Shown here: piece after piece, positions 25,953-34,632 of the stretch | Numbering within the stretch: the first letter of the stretch is position 1 | How the letters are laid out: each line of letters starts with the position of its first letter | NCBI RefSeq assembly: GCF_014145635.1 | Contig: NZ_JACHTC010000007.1 | Coordinates: 1 to 64,000 of the forward strand | Source of the DNA: Myroides sp. WP-1 | GTDB taxonomy: Bacteria > Bacteroidota > Bacteroidia > Flavobacteriales > Flavobacteriaceae | Length of the DNA stretch: 64,000 bases | Direction: 5' to 3' | Program-made: the position numbers and the translations under genes | The notes under the pieces: model-generated | Told to the model about the DNA's origin: nothing | The model's database searches: none | The model's input: the letters and a program-made list of their open reading frames with translations, nothing else

Positions 25953-27068
25953 ATGAAAAAAGCAACTCTTTTATTTTTGACATTTGCGGTATCAACGCTA
26001 AGTATGGCTCAAGAAAAATTGCATATCAAGGGAAAGTTAAAAGGACTAACAGAAGATGCAAGACTCTTTTTACTTAGTGGAAATCAAGAAGAGGAAATAG
26101 TAAAACAAGGAGAGAATTTCGAAATCGAATTGCAACTAATCGAAGCTCCGGCAACTGTATATTTATATATAAGTGATGCGAGTGGACAGAAAAATACTCG
26201 TTTCTTTTTAGGAAATGAATCTGTAGTTATTGAAGGATCAATGGATAATTTTTCTCAAGATATCCGTGCTGTAAATTCAAAAAACGATCAACTGCGCTAT
26301 GAAAATTACTTGGCAAGTAGAGCCCTGCGTTTAGAAGGAGACAAAATACAAAAAGAAGCGATGGAACTTTGGCAACAAGGCAAAACGGATAGTATACAAT
26401 ATATTTACTACAACCAAGTAGAGCCTTTAGGTAAGATGACTAAAATCTACAAACAAGTAGACCAAATTGATTATGCTTTTATTGAAAAGAATATTAATAC
26501 AGCGTATGGACGATCTATGTTACAATATGTGAAGAACAGATTTACAGATGATCAATTGAAACACTTGTTGAATTTAATCAAGCCAAAGTATAAACAGACT
26601 AAAGAAGTTGTCTACCTCGATGCTTTGGTAAATTATAAAACGCTAGAAGAGGGCGATTCGTTTTACGATTTTACCGCCCTAGATCAAAAGGGAAATACAG
26701 TAGAGTTTAGTAAATTATTTCAAGGTAAACCCGTAATCTTAGAATTCTCTACGATGCATTGTGGAGCTTGTCAGGAAGCGGCTCCTCATACGTCAAAATT
26801 AGCGGAAGAAATAAAAGATAAAGTGACCTATGTGACGTATTATGTCGACAACAGAGAAGATGCTATGCAGATGTATTACGAATTAAAAGGCAACAAAGGA
26901 ATAATGCTTTGGAATAAAGAAGGACGTATGAGTCTGATGAGTGCAAAATACAAAATAGAAGGTACACCAACTTATATTTTCTTTGATGCTCAAGGAAAAG
27001 TAGCTCATATAGAAGTGGGATATGATGCAGGAGTATTTGAACAGAAAGTCAAAGCATGGTTAAAATAA
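25953..27068 (+). CDS. Thioredoxin-fold protein with DUF4369 domain (TlpA/ResA-like)
   Basis: From the ATG at 25953 the protein has 371 residues; the ATG at 25911 would put fourteen residues before the signal peptide. After the signal peptide (ending SMAQ), an N-terminal DUF4369-like beta domain covers about residues 20-110. The C-terminal third is a thioredoxin domain with FSTMHCGACQEAAP. The CGAC pair suggests a disulfide reductase or thiol exchange in the periplasm. Bacteroidota encode many such proteins. It is a single gene with a clear terminator. Confidence 0.88.
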   Translation: MKKATLLFLTFAVSTLSMAQEKLHIKGKLKGLTEDARLFLLSGNQEEEIVKQGENFEIELQLIEAPATVYLYISDASGQKNTRFFLGNESVVIEGSMDNFSQDIRAVNSKNDQLRYENYLASRALRLEGDKIQKEAMELWQQGKTDSIQYIYYNQVEPLGKMTKIYKQVDQIDYAFIEKNINTAYGRSMLQYVKNRFTDDQLKHLLNLIKPKYKQTKEVVYLDALVNYKTLEEGDSFYDFTALDQKGNTVEFSKLFQGKPVILEFSTMHCGACQEAAPHTSKLAEEIKDKVTYVTYYVDNREDAMQMYYELKGNKGIMLWNKEGRMSLMSAKYKIEGTPTYIFFDAQGKVAHIEVGYDAGVFEQKVKAWLK

Positions 27069-27097
27069 AAAATGTCCTTCATTAGAAGGACATTTTT
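27068..27097 (+). terminator. Terminator of thioredoxin-fold gene
   Basis: A 13-bp stem (27068-27080 / 27085-27097) with an ATTA loop and T-rich 3' arm. Confidence 0.85.
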
Positions 27098-27118
27098 ATT
27101 TGAAATTTAGAATAAACA

Positions 27119-27156
27119 ACAACCAGGAAAGAGTTAACAACGCTCTTTCCTTGGTT
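27119..27156 (-). terminator. Hairpin after thrA, possible operon terminator
   Basis: A long stem (AACCA-GGAAAGAG with CTCTTTCCTTGGTT, one bulge) lies past the thrA stop. The T run on the minus strand is weak. Confidence 0.5.
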
Positions 27157-27196
27157 AACTATAAATGAAGTATAGCCTATTTTTGAAAGAGAAAGC

Positions 27197-29599
27197 CTAT
27201 TTATCGGCCAAACGGAGAATATCACCAAATACTCCTCTAGCGGTTACAGAGGCGCCCGCACCCGCGCCTTGAATAATAATGGGGTTTTCGCCATAACTCT
27301 CCGTATAGATTTCGAATAAACTATCTGAACCTTGTAATTGTCCTAAGGCAGAATTACGAGGTACTGCAATTAATTTAGTCTCTAAAACACCTTTGTCTTG
27401 CTGTAAATCACCAGATAGTTCTCCTACATAACGCAAAACGGTGTCTGGTTTTAGTGCTTTTTTTATGATGTCAAAAGGCGAATCAAGCAGATGGAGTTGC
27501 GTTAAAAAATCGGATGTTTCTAAACTTTGCAACGCAGGCGGAATCAGATTTTGAATTTCGATTTCTTCCAATTCATTTTGTAGATCCAATTCACGCGCAA
27601 GAATGAGCAACTTCCTTCCAACATCATTACCTGAAAGATCTTCCCTAGGGTCTGGTTCTGTATACCCTTTGTCAATAGCTTCCTGTAAGATTGTACTAAA
27701 TGGTTGGTCTGTAATAGAATATCGATTGAAAATGTAGCTTAAACTACCAGAGAAAATGCCTTTGATACGCGTGATGTTCTCTCCCGAGAGATGTAGTAAT
27801 TTAATGGTATCAATTAGTGGAAGCCCAGCCCCAACATTGGTTTCATATAAATATTCTTTGTGATTGTTTTTTAATGTTTGACGCAATTGCTGATAAAAAG
27901 AATACGCAATAGTATTCGCAATTTTATTAGACGAAATCAAATCGAAACCACCCTCTACTAAAGGAATATAATGTGATACAAATGATTTAGAAGCGGTATT
28001 GTCTATCGCAATGAGATTCTCTAAGTGATGTTGCTTGGCAAAGGCAATGACCTCCTCTATTGAATAGGGAGTTCCTTTTTGAGCTAATTGTTGACGCCAA
28101 TCGCCAGAAATACCTGTATCGGATAAAAGTATTTTTTTTGAATTTCCAACAGCAAATAAGTTCAGTGCGATGTCTTTTTTTGCTTCGATTGCTGTTGCAG
28201 AAGTTAAAATTTGATCAATCAAGGTTCCTCCAACCAAACCATGACCAAAAACAGCAAGGTTAATTTTCTTGGCTATCCCAAATATTTGCCCGTGAATCAC
28301 GTTCAATGCTTTTTGAGCTTCTTCTTTGCGTACGACTAAGCTAACATTTTTACCTGTTACGGTATTGTGAAAGAGGATGGGCGTAATTTTGTTTTTGACT
28401 AATGCCGCATAAGGTTTGTCAAAGGTGGTGAGATCCTGTCCAATAATAGAAATGATAGCAATATCAGGATGAATAACAATCTGATCGACATCTTTGGTGT
28501 AGAAGTCTGGTTGAAATTCTTTTTTGAGAACTTCAAGAGCCAATTGAGCGTCTTTGCTTTCTACGGTAAAACCCAATCCTCGTTCAGATGAACCCTGTGA
28601 GATTACACCGATACTGATTCCTGCATGAGCTAGTACAGTAAAAATGCGAGCATCTATACCGACAATACCCAATAAACCACGTCCTTCTAATTGGATTAAA
28701 GCTACATTTGATTGTACAGAAAGGGATTTGATACCTTTCTTACTCGGATTAGCAGAGATTAGGGTGCCCTTGTTTTCGGGATTCAAGGTGTTTAAAATGC
28801 GAAGGGGAATTTTGTTGGGTAAAAGCGGTAAAATGGTCTTCGCATGTAAGATTGAAGCTCCAAAATTAGCGAGTTCATTCGCTTCATCAAAATGGAGTTC
28901 GTCAATTTTTTGTGCGTTTTTTACCCAATCTGGATTTGCAGTGTAAATGCCATCAACATGCGTGTAGTTTTGCAATTCATCTGAAGCAGTAAAATTAGCG
29001 AGTAAAGCTGCGGAATAGTTGCTGCCATTTCTCCCCAAAGTCGTCGTTTCTCCTTTGTCTGTTGCTCCAATAAAACCAGTCACCACAGCAAGTGCATGAG
29101 AATCTAAACTTTTAAAGTATAAAGATGTTTTGGCTTTGGAAACTTCTTCTTGTACTTGTGCCTGACCAAAAGAGGTATCAGTAACGAAAAAATGACGACT
29201 GTCTACAGCTACAGCGGGTATCCCTTGCTGTACTAAATGATGGGTTACTACTTTACTCGCTATAAGTTCTCCTTGTGCTAGTACACTATCTTTGATTTTT
29301 AAGCTGTAGTCTTCTAAAAGTGATACTCCTTCAAATAGCTTTTGCAATAGGATAAACTCCTCCTGTAAATCTATTCCTAGGTGATAAGGCCTTGTTTGAA
29401 AAGCATGAAATGACGTAAGGTAGTCTTCTTGGTTCTTAGCTAATTCTAAAATAGATTCGAGGGTGTCTGTCGTATCGCCAATTGCAGAAACTACTAAGGT
29501 AATTTTACCTTGAGCTGCTTTTTTTTGTACGATTTGTATAACGTTGTCGAAAGCTTGTCCTGATGCAAGTGACTTTCCTCCAAACTTTAATATCTTCAT
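27197..29599 (-). CDS. thrA: Bifunctional aspartate kinase / homoserine dehydrogenase I
   Basis: An 800-residue fusion that catalyses the first and third steps from aspartate to homoserine. The kinase domain starts with KFGGKS (5-10) and runs to about residue 300. Two ACT-type regulatory repeats follow. The homoserine dehydrogenase part begins near residue 450 with VFGHGLVGG and includes SNKIANT and the GSLSYIF...EPDPREDLSGNDVGRK block. KFGGKS has Lys where many kinases have Thr (KFGGTS). It is the third gene of the metY-metX-thrA unit, 12 bp after metX, and supplies homoserine. Confidence 0.95.
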   Translation of the reverse strand: MKILKFGGKSLASGQAFDNVIQIVQKKAAQGKITLVVSAIGDTTDTLESILELAKNQEDYLTSFHAFQTRPYHLGIDLQEEFILLQKLFEGVSLLEDYSLKIKDSVLAQGELIASKVVTHHLVQQGIPAVAVDSRHFFVTDTSFGQAQVQEEVSKAKTSLYFKSLDSHALAVVTGFIGATDKGETTTLGRNGSNYSAALLANFTASDELQNYTHVDGIYTANPDWVKNAQKIDELHFDEANELANFGASILHAKTILPLLPNKIPLRILNTLNPENKGTLISANPSKKGIKSLSVQSNVALIQLEGRGLLGIVGIDARIFTVLAHAGISIGVISQGSSERGLGFTVESKDAQLALEVLKKEFQPDFYTKDVDQIVIHPDIAIISIIGQDLTTFDKPYAALVKNKITPILFHNTVTGKNVSLVVRKEEAQKALNVIHGQIFGIAKKINLAVFGHGLVGGTLIDQILTSATAIEAKKDIALNLFAVGNSKKILLSDTGISGDWRQQLAQKGTPYSIEEVIAFAKQHHLENLIAIDNTASKSFVSHYIPLVEGGFDLISSNKIANTIAYSFYQQLRQTLKNNHKEYLYETNVGAGLPLIDTIKLLHLSGENITRIKGIFSGSLSYIFNRYSITDQPFSTILQEAIDKGYTEPDPREDLSGNDVGRKLLILARELDLQNELEEIEIQNLIPPALQSLETSDFLTQLHLLDSPFDIIKKALKPDTVLRYVGELSGDLQQDKGVLETKLIAVPRNSALGQLQGSDSLFEIYTESYGENPIIIQGAGAGASVTARGVFGDILRLADK

Positions 29600-29611
29600 G
29601 GTTGTATGGCT

Positions 29612-30571
29612 TTAAAATAAAGGTTGTAATAGACGGTTTAATTGCTCGTACTCAATGAGAAAAGCATCATGACCGTGTATGGATTGTATTTCTTTATAGC
29701 GAACGGTTACTCCAAGCTGCGTTAATTTTTCATAGGTTTGCAACTGCTCTTTTTGGGTAAACATGTAGTCAGAATCTATGGCTATTAGGGTAATATTTGT
29801 TGTGGTTTCTTGACTAAAAACGAACAATTGATCCGCTGTCAGTCGTTGTCCTATCGTTTTTAATAAATGATTCATCATGCGATAGGCCAATAATGGATAT
29901 CTTTTTTTCAGTGTCTCACCATGATGAGTGAGCCAACTCTCAATAGCGTAATACCCTGCCTCATATTGTCGATTAAATTTTTGTGCAATGGATTCGGGTG
30001 TGCGATAAAGCAACATCGCATGTTTTCGTGCATCCTCCAAAGGTTGGTTTGAGTTGTTGAGAATGGTTTCTTGTACGTGTACTTGCCCTATTAGCCAGTC
30101 CGAAGCTTGCAAGTTCGTTGCAATTGGAATGAGTTGATTAATTGATTTCGGACGCTGAAGCGCCATCTCCCACGCAACACTGCCTCCTAGACTACCGCCA
30201 ATCACTGCATATAGCGTTCTAATGCCTAAACGATCAATTCCGCTCCAAAACAAAGCAGCAATCACTTCAGTTGTAAAAGCCTTGTAATTGGAGTATAGAT
30301 TTGTTTTATCCTCGTCATACCCATTGCCTGGAATATTAAAAGCAAGTACGGTATACTTGTTTAAATCAATTACTTGTTTTTCGCCTATGATTTTGCTCCA
30401 CCAACCATTTGTGCCAGTTACTGTGCTGTTTCCCGTTAAGGCGTGATTGACCAAAACTACAGGTGCTTGGTGTAGAGGTTGACCAAATAATTCATAGCTG
30501 AGGTATAAGGTTTGTTTTGTTTGATCAGGCAAAAGGTAATCGGTGATTTCTAAGGAGTTCAAGTGTGGCAT
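29612..30571 (-). CDS. metX: Homoserine O-acetyltransferase-like alpha/beta hydrolase
   Basis: A 319-residue alpha/beta-hydrolase. NHALTGNS (residues 42-49) forms the oxyanion region, S127 is the nucleophile in GGSLGG, and Asp and His follow in AIDSDYMF and IHGHDAF. MetX moves an acetyl group from acetyl-CoA to homoserine. The protein is somewhat shorter than typical MetX (350-380) but the motifs and the position between metY and thrA support the role. Acetyl rather than succinyl donor is inferred from the fold. Confidence 0.9.
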   Translation of the reverse strand: MPHLNSLEITDYLLPDQTKQTLYLSYELFGQPLHQAPVVLVNHALTGNSTVTGTNGWWSKIIGEKQVIDLNKYTVLAFNIPGNGYDEDKTNLYSNYKAFTTEVIAALFWSGIDRLGIRTLYAVIGGSLGGSVAWEMALQRPKSINQLIPIATNLQASDWLIGQVHVQETILNNSNQPLEDARKHAMLLYRTPESIAQKFNRQYEAGYYAIESWLTHHGETLKKRYPLLAYRMMNHLLKTIGQRLTADQLFVFSQETTTNITLIAIDSDYMFTQKEQLQTYEKLTQLGVTVRYKEIQSIHGHDAFLIEYEQLNRLLQPLF

Positions 30572-30620
30572 TATCGTATGAAATTCGTTTAGGGTTTGTC
30601 TGGAAATAAAAGTGAAAGAA

Positions 30621-31895
30621 CTATAGCGTTTTGAATACGCGATCCAAATCTTGTTTCAAATCTTCCACAGACTCAATACCAACAGAAAGACGTACCAAAT
30701 CAGGAGTCACTCCTGTAGCTTTTTGCTCATCGATTGTCAACTGTTGATGCGTGGTTGAGGCAGGGTGGATAATCAGCGATTTTGTATCGCCAATATTGGC
30801 AACTAACGAAAAAAGTTGAGTATCATCTGCTACTTTCTTAGCTGCTTCGAAGCCCTTTTTTAATCCGAAAGTGACAACTCCACTTTGTCCGTGAGGCAAA
30901 TAGGTTTTCGCAAGTGTATGATAAGGACTTGAAGGCAATCCGGGATAGTTTACCCAAGCCACTGATTCTTGTTTCTCAAGCCACTGTGCAAGAGCTAATG
31001 CATTTTCACTGTGTTTTTGTAAACGAATAGGTAAAGTCTCTAATCCTTGGATAATCTGAAAGGCATTAAACGGACTTAAAGCAGCGCCTAAATCGCGTAA
31101 TCCCTCTAATCGAATTTTGGCGATGAAGGCCGCACGTCCCAATGCCTCGTGGTAGATTAACCCATGATAACCCGCTGCAGGTTCAGTAAATTCTGGAAAT
31201 TTACCACTGCTCCAATCGAATGTTCCTGCGTCAATAATTGCGCCACCTAAAGCCGTACCATTGCCCGAAATGTATTTGGTTAAGGAATGAATTACTATAT
31301 CCGCACCATGTTCAATCGGTTGAAGGAGAGCAGGAGAAGGAACCGTATTATCGACGATAAAGGGCAAGTGGTGAGCTTTGGCAATTTGAGCAATCCCCTT
31401 TAAATCTAAAACATCGAGCTTTGGATTCCCTAAGCTTTCGACAAAAATAGCCTTGGTGTTTTGTTGAATGTTCTTCTTGAAATTAGCAAGGTCTGAAGGA
31501 TCGACAAAAGTGGTGTGGATGCCCAATCGCGGAAGGGTTACATTGAGTAAGTTATAGGTACCACCGTATAAACTGTTCGACGCAACGATATGATCACCTG
31601 CTTTTAATAGGGTTAACAAAGTAGTGCTAATAGCTGACGCGCCAGAAGCTGTAACAACCGCGCCAATTCCACCTTCTAAAGCGGCCAATCGCTGTTCTAA
31701 AATATCATTCGTAGGGTTGTTTAATCGCGTATAGATGTAGGCAGGTACAGATAGATTAAAAGCTCCAGCTGCATGGTCGGCATTTTCAAAAACATAAGAA
31801 GAGGTTTGATAAATGGGAACCGCTCTTGATCCTGATGTTTGTCCTACTTGATGACCTGCGTGTAACGCTTGTGTTGAAAAATTAAAATTGCTCAT
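30621..31895 (-). CDS. metY: O-acetylhomoserine sulfhydrylase
   Basis: A 424-residue PLP enzyme of the Cys/Met metabolism family that makes homocysteine from O-acetylhomoserine and sulfide. PLP binds K207 (HSLTKYISGNGT), with D182 contacting the ring nitrogen and YTRLNNPT at 55-62 typical of the family. It is the first structural gene after the Met-rich leader and terminator, and precedes metX by 49 bp. The three genes form a direct route from aspartate to homocysteine, the methionine precursor. Confidence 0.95.
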   Translation of the reverse strand: MSNFNFSTQALHAGHQVGQTSGSRAVPIYQTSSYVFENADHAAGAFNLSVPAYIYTRLNNPTNDILEQRLAALEGGIGAVVTASGASAISTTLLTLLKAGDHIVASNSLYGGTYNLLNVTLPRLGIHTTFVDPSDLANFKKNIQQNTKAIFVESLGNPKLDVLDLKGIAQIAKAHHLPFIVDNTVPSPALLQPIEHGADIVIHSLTKYISGNGTALGGAIIDAGTFDWSSGKFPEFTEPAAGYHGLIYHEALGRAAFIAKIRLEGLRDLGAALSPFNAFQIIQGLETLPIRLQKHSENALALAQWLEKQESVAWVNYPGLPSSPYHTLAKTYLPHGQSGVVTFGLKKGFEAAKKVADDTQLFSLVANIGDTKSLIIHPASTTHQQLTIDEQKATGVTPDLVRLSVGIESVEDLKQDLDRVFKTL

Positions 31896-31925
31896 TGTGA
31901 TTTAGATTTTGGTTGAAAAAAGACA

Positions 31926-31960
31926 TAAAAAAAAGCCCCACCGTTTGACCGATGAGACTT
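31926..31960 (-). terminator. Attenuator terminator upstream of metY
   Basis: On the minus strand a 10-bp stem (31959-31950 with 31943-31934, including several G-U pairs) and a 6-nt loop are followed by eight T. It lies between the leader ORF (stop at 31989) and the metY start at 31895, so it would stop transcription before the operon unless disrupted. Confidence 0.85.
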
Positions 31961-31988
31961 CAACTAATTTATCCTACTTTATATCAGG

Positions 31989-32078
31989 TTAATTCATTGA
32001 CTTTCGGCCATAGTAAAAGAGTGGACACATCGTGTTCATCATTAAGGCCATCATCAAAGAAGTAACATTGAAAATCAT
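31989..32078 (-). CDS. Met-rich leader peptide of the met operon
   Basis: A 29-codon ORF that is too short for ordinary gene finding. It reads MIFNVTSLMMALMMNTMCP..., with Met at positions 1, 9, 10, 13, 14, 17 and 28 (7 of 29). An A-rich AAAATAAAACC precedes the ATG, as is usual for flavobacterial starts. The stop codon lies 29 nt before an intrinsic terminator that precedes metY. The Met cluster (codons 9-17) is where ribosomes would stall when charged Met-tRNA is scarce. RNA bases 32010-32004 (UGGCCGA, after the cluster) can pair over 7 bp with 31952-31946 (UCGGUCA) inside the terminator, giving a plausible antiterminator. Function is inferred; no promoter was identified. Confidence 0.8.
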   Translation of the reverse strand: MIFNVTSLMMALMMNTMCPLFYYGRKSMN

Positions 32079-32198
32079 GGTTTTATTTTTTTTGAAGTAG
32101 CAGAATGTTGTACTTGTTTTATACATCCGCTTACTTGAATTATTCTAGAGCAAATTTCTGTAAAATATTTTGAATAGCAGTTATAAAAACTTGTAACA

Positions 32199-32906
32199 CT
32201 ATAATTTTAGATAAAAATTCTGAACTAGGGTAGTGAATTCAGGGGTGTAACAGTGTCTTTTTTCTTCAATTGTTAGTTCATTCAGAGGAATTTTCTCTAT
32301 GCGCTTTCTTGAAAAGGCAAGTAAACTGCGTTTTATCTCACTGGTAGGTGTTCCTTTTACGCGTGTTACTTGCATCGGATAGATTTCAAACTCTGCAGCT
32401 AAGTAAATAATGCGTTCTTCTTCTTTAGCAGGGACAATAATACTAAACACACCTTCTTCTGATAAAAAATACTCCACAGCTTCAATTAATAATTCAAAGG
32501 GCAGTGAATCTTGAAAACGAGCCTTATCTCTCTTTGAATCATTGGAGTAGTAGTCTTCACTGTAAAAAGGAGGATTCGATACAATTAAATCGTATTCTTC
32601 ATCCATTTCATTAGCAAAATCTTCTAATCCAGCATGGTAGCAAAATAATCGATCACCCCAAGGGCTATTTTCAAAATTGTCTATAGCTTGTTCGTGTGCA
32701 TCTGCATCAATTTCAACGGCATCAATTTGTTCTGCATGGGTGCGTTGTGCTAACATTAAGGCGATGAGTCCCGTACCCGTACCGATATCTAATATTTTAT
32801 TAGGGTTATGGTCAACAGGTGTCCAAGCACCTAAAAGCACGCCATCTGTACCCACTTTCATGGCACATTGATCTTGTTGTATGGTGAATTGTTTGAATTG
32901 AAACAT
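32199..32906 (-). CDS. trmN6: tRNA1(Val) A37 N6-methyltransferase
   Basis: A 235-residue class I SAM-dependent methyltransferase. The SAM loop is LDIGTGTGLIALMLA (39-53), VEID at 64-67, and the N6-adenine motif NPPF is at 111-114. The N-terminal FKQFTIQQDQCAMKVGTDGVLLGAW is the family signature. It methylates A37 of tRNA1(Val). A TACTTTTG -7 box lies upstream at 32932-32939. It is transcribed in the same direction as the met operon but is separated from it by the leader region. Confidence 0.92.
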   Translation of the reverse strand: MFQFKQFTIQQDQCAMKVGTDGVLLGAWTPVDHNPNKILDIGTGTGLIALMLAQRTHAEQIDAVEIDADAHEQAIDNFENSPWGDRLFCYHAGLEDFANEMDEEYDLIVSNPPFYSEDYYSNDSKRDKARFQDSLPFELLIEAVEYFLSEEGVFSIIVPAKEEERIIYLAAEFEIYPMQVTRVKGTPTSEIKRSLLAFSRKRIEKIPLNELTIEEKRHCYTPEFTTLVQNFYLKL

Positions 32907-33120
32907 AAGAATAAGTATAATTTCTGTGTTTCAAAAGTACAAAAAATGCAAGAGTAGGGAAGGCAATTTATCTTTGAATGCTGAGATTAACTGTAGTGTA
33001 TACCTTAACTATTTAGATATAACTAGTTTTTTAGTAAAGATATTACGACTAAATGTAAAGTATTTCTTACATTGTAAAGAGTTTTTATTACATTTGAATC
33101 AACTTTATAATCAACTTACT

Positions 33121-33585
33121 ATGGAAACAAAATTTTTATTACCTCATTCGTGTAAAAAGATAGGGTGGACCTTATTGGCAATTAGTGTTGTAATTTGGAT
33201 TTACGCCGTTATCGTGTTACAAGACGATATCCCTTTTTTAGAGATGAATGTTTTTACCTTAGTGGGAAGCGCATTCCTTAAAGGTGAAACGAGTTACTTT
33301 GGCTTTATCGAAACCAATATTACTTCTACCTTGATGGGGAGTTTATTTTTGATTGGAGGGCTATTAGTTGCTTTTTCAAGAGAAAAAATAGAAGATGAAT
33401 TTATTTCAAAGTTGCGTTTGCAATCTTTTCAGTGGTCCTTTTTGATTAATTACGTGCTCTTGCTCTTGTTGTTTCTATTTGTTTATGGGATGGAATTTTA
33501 TTACGTAATGGTTTATAATATGTTTACCATGTTGATTTTATTTATTTTGCGCTTTCATTTTTTATTACGACAAAACAAGGAGTAG
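33121..33585 (+). CDS. Four-helix membrane protein paired with XRE regulator
   Basis: From the ATG at 33121 the protein has 154 residues; the longer reading from 32926 has no support and would run into the trmN6 promoter. Four hydrophobic helices are visible (about residues 14-32, 60-82, 103-122, 126-145). No named domain is recognised. It ends 4 bp before a 66-residue XRE regulator, and such membrane protein/small HTH pairs recur in bacteria. A sensing role is possible but not shown. Confidence 0.75.
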   Translation: METKFLLPHSCKKIGWTLLAISVVIWIYAVIVLQDDIPFLEMNVFTLVGSAFLKGETSYFGFIETNITSTLMGSLFLIGGLLVAFSREKIEDEFISKLRLQSFQWSFLINYVLLLLLFLFVYGMEFYYVMVYNMFTMLILFILRFHFLLRQNKE

Positions 33586-33589
33586 AACC

Positions 33590-33790
33590 ATGAAGAATAC
33601 GTTAAAAGTACAGCGGGCCATTAAGAACATTACGCAAGAGGAGTTAGCGAATATCATTGGTGTAAGTAGGCAAACAATCAATGCAATGGAAAAAAACAAA
33701 TACGTTCCGTCAACCGTTTTAGCGCTGAAACTTGCTCGTTACTTCGAAGTGGCTGTTGAAGATATTTTTAGTTTGGAAGAAACGGATTAA
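33590..33790 (+). CDS. Small XRE-family transcriptional regulator
   Basis: A 66-residue single-domain helix-turn-helix protein. ITQEELANIIGVSRQTINAMEKNKYVPS is the Cro/CI-type HTH with recognition helix SRQTINAME (about residues 26-34), and LALKLARYFEVAVEDIF is the typical C-terminal half. It resembles the YozG/MJ1164 group of small regulators that pair with membrane proteins. It probably controls its own two-gene operon. Confidence 0.92.
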   Translation: MKNTLKVQRAIKNITQEELANIIGVSRQTINAMEKNKYVPSTVLALKLARYFEVAVEDIFSLEETD

Positions 33791-33823
33791 GTAAAAGCAG
33801 TCGTGTTGGAACGTGAATTACTA

Positions 33824-34354
33824 TTACAATCCCCACGTTTGATACGCTTTCATCAATGCTTGAAAGGAAGTAATACGTACATAAGGAAGACCACTGGTTT
33901 CTACTAACTTTTGGTATTTGGCTTTGCTTTTAGGGAATTTAAAAAGAATATGGCGAATCATGTTCCAATTAAATTGTTGTGTTGCACCTTCAAGATTTCC
34001 TGCTCGATCGGGGTCATTTTGTAAGGCGCGCTTTGTATAGCGATAAAGGGAATTCCATCGAGAGAAGTCTAACCAAATGATGGCAGTTGCCTGAGCAAAA
34101 CGCTCTGGCATGAGAAAGCTGTAATTTCCTTCGATGACCCATTGATCATGCTGCGTTAAAAACGTTTGATGATCTGAACGCAGGAGTTCGCGATCTCTCG
34201 GTTGCCAATTGGTATAAGGAATATGAGCCAGTTGATCTAAGTGACAAATCGCCAAATCGAGCTGCTGTGCTAAATGCTGTGCAAGGGTAGATTTTCCTGC
34301 ACCACTATTGCCAATTATACAAATGCGTTTTCCTAAGGTTTCTAATGGAATCAT
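33824..34354 (-). CDS. P-loop adenylate kinase-like protein
   Basis: A 176-residue P-loop NTPase. Walker A is GNSGAGKST (15-23). HLDQLAH and WVIEGNYS, followed by IIWLDFSRWNSLYRYTKRALQ, match the DNA topology modulation/FlaR-type kinase group, which resembles adenylate kinases. The substrate is unknown. The start codon lies 18 bp from a 22-unit octanucleotide array that occupies the upstream region, so expression may vary with repeat number. Confidence 0.85.
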   Translation of the reverse strand: MIPLETLGKRICIIGNSGAGKSTLAQHLAQQLDLAICHLDQLAHIPYTNWQPRDRELLRSDHQTFLTQHDQWVIEGNYSFLMPERFAQATAIIWLDFSRWNSLYRYTKRALQNDPDRAGNLEGATQQFNWNMIRHILFKFPKSKAKYQKLVETSGLPYVRITSFQALMKAYQTWGL

Positions 34355-34372
34355 TTTTGTTGAGTGTTGTGA

Positions 34373-34548
34373 GTTGGTGAGTTGATGAGTTGGTGAGTTG
34401 ATGAGTTGGTGAGTTGATGAGTTGGTGAGTTGGTTAGTTGATGAGTTGGTTAGTTGATGAGTTGGTTAGTTGATGAGTTGGTTAGTTGATGAGTTGGTTA
34501 GTTGGTTAGTTGGTTAGTTGATGAGTTGGTTAGTTGATGAGTTGGTGA
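34373..34548. repeat. Octanucleotide tandem array (22 units of 8 bp)
   Basis: Twenty-two contiguous units follow the pattern GTTGRTKA, with three variants: GTTGGTGA, GTTGATGA and GTTGGTTA, largely alternating. Total length is 176 bp without interruption. It lies 18 bp upstream of the P-loop kinase start codon. Confidence 0.95.
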
Positions 34549-34632
34549 AATCGAAACGCAGTGTAGATTCATCGAACACCAAAACCAATATAAACTAGGT
34601 GAGATAGATGGTGAGATGATGAGTCTTAAAAG

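Noticed and set aside
31896..32198. SAM riboswitch upstream of metY
   Set aside because: I found neither the SAM-I core (such as GAGGGA...GCAACC) nor a SAM-II-like pseudoknot. The Met-rich ORF plus terminator explains the region better.
32926..33120. 65-codon N-terminal extension of the membrane protein at 33121
   Set aside because: It has low complexity, runs through the divergent trmN6 promoter and lacks resemblance to membrane protein starts.
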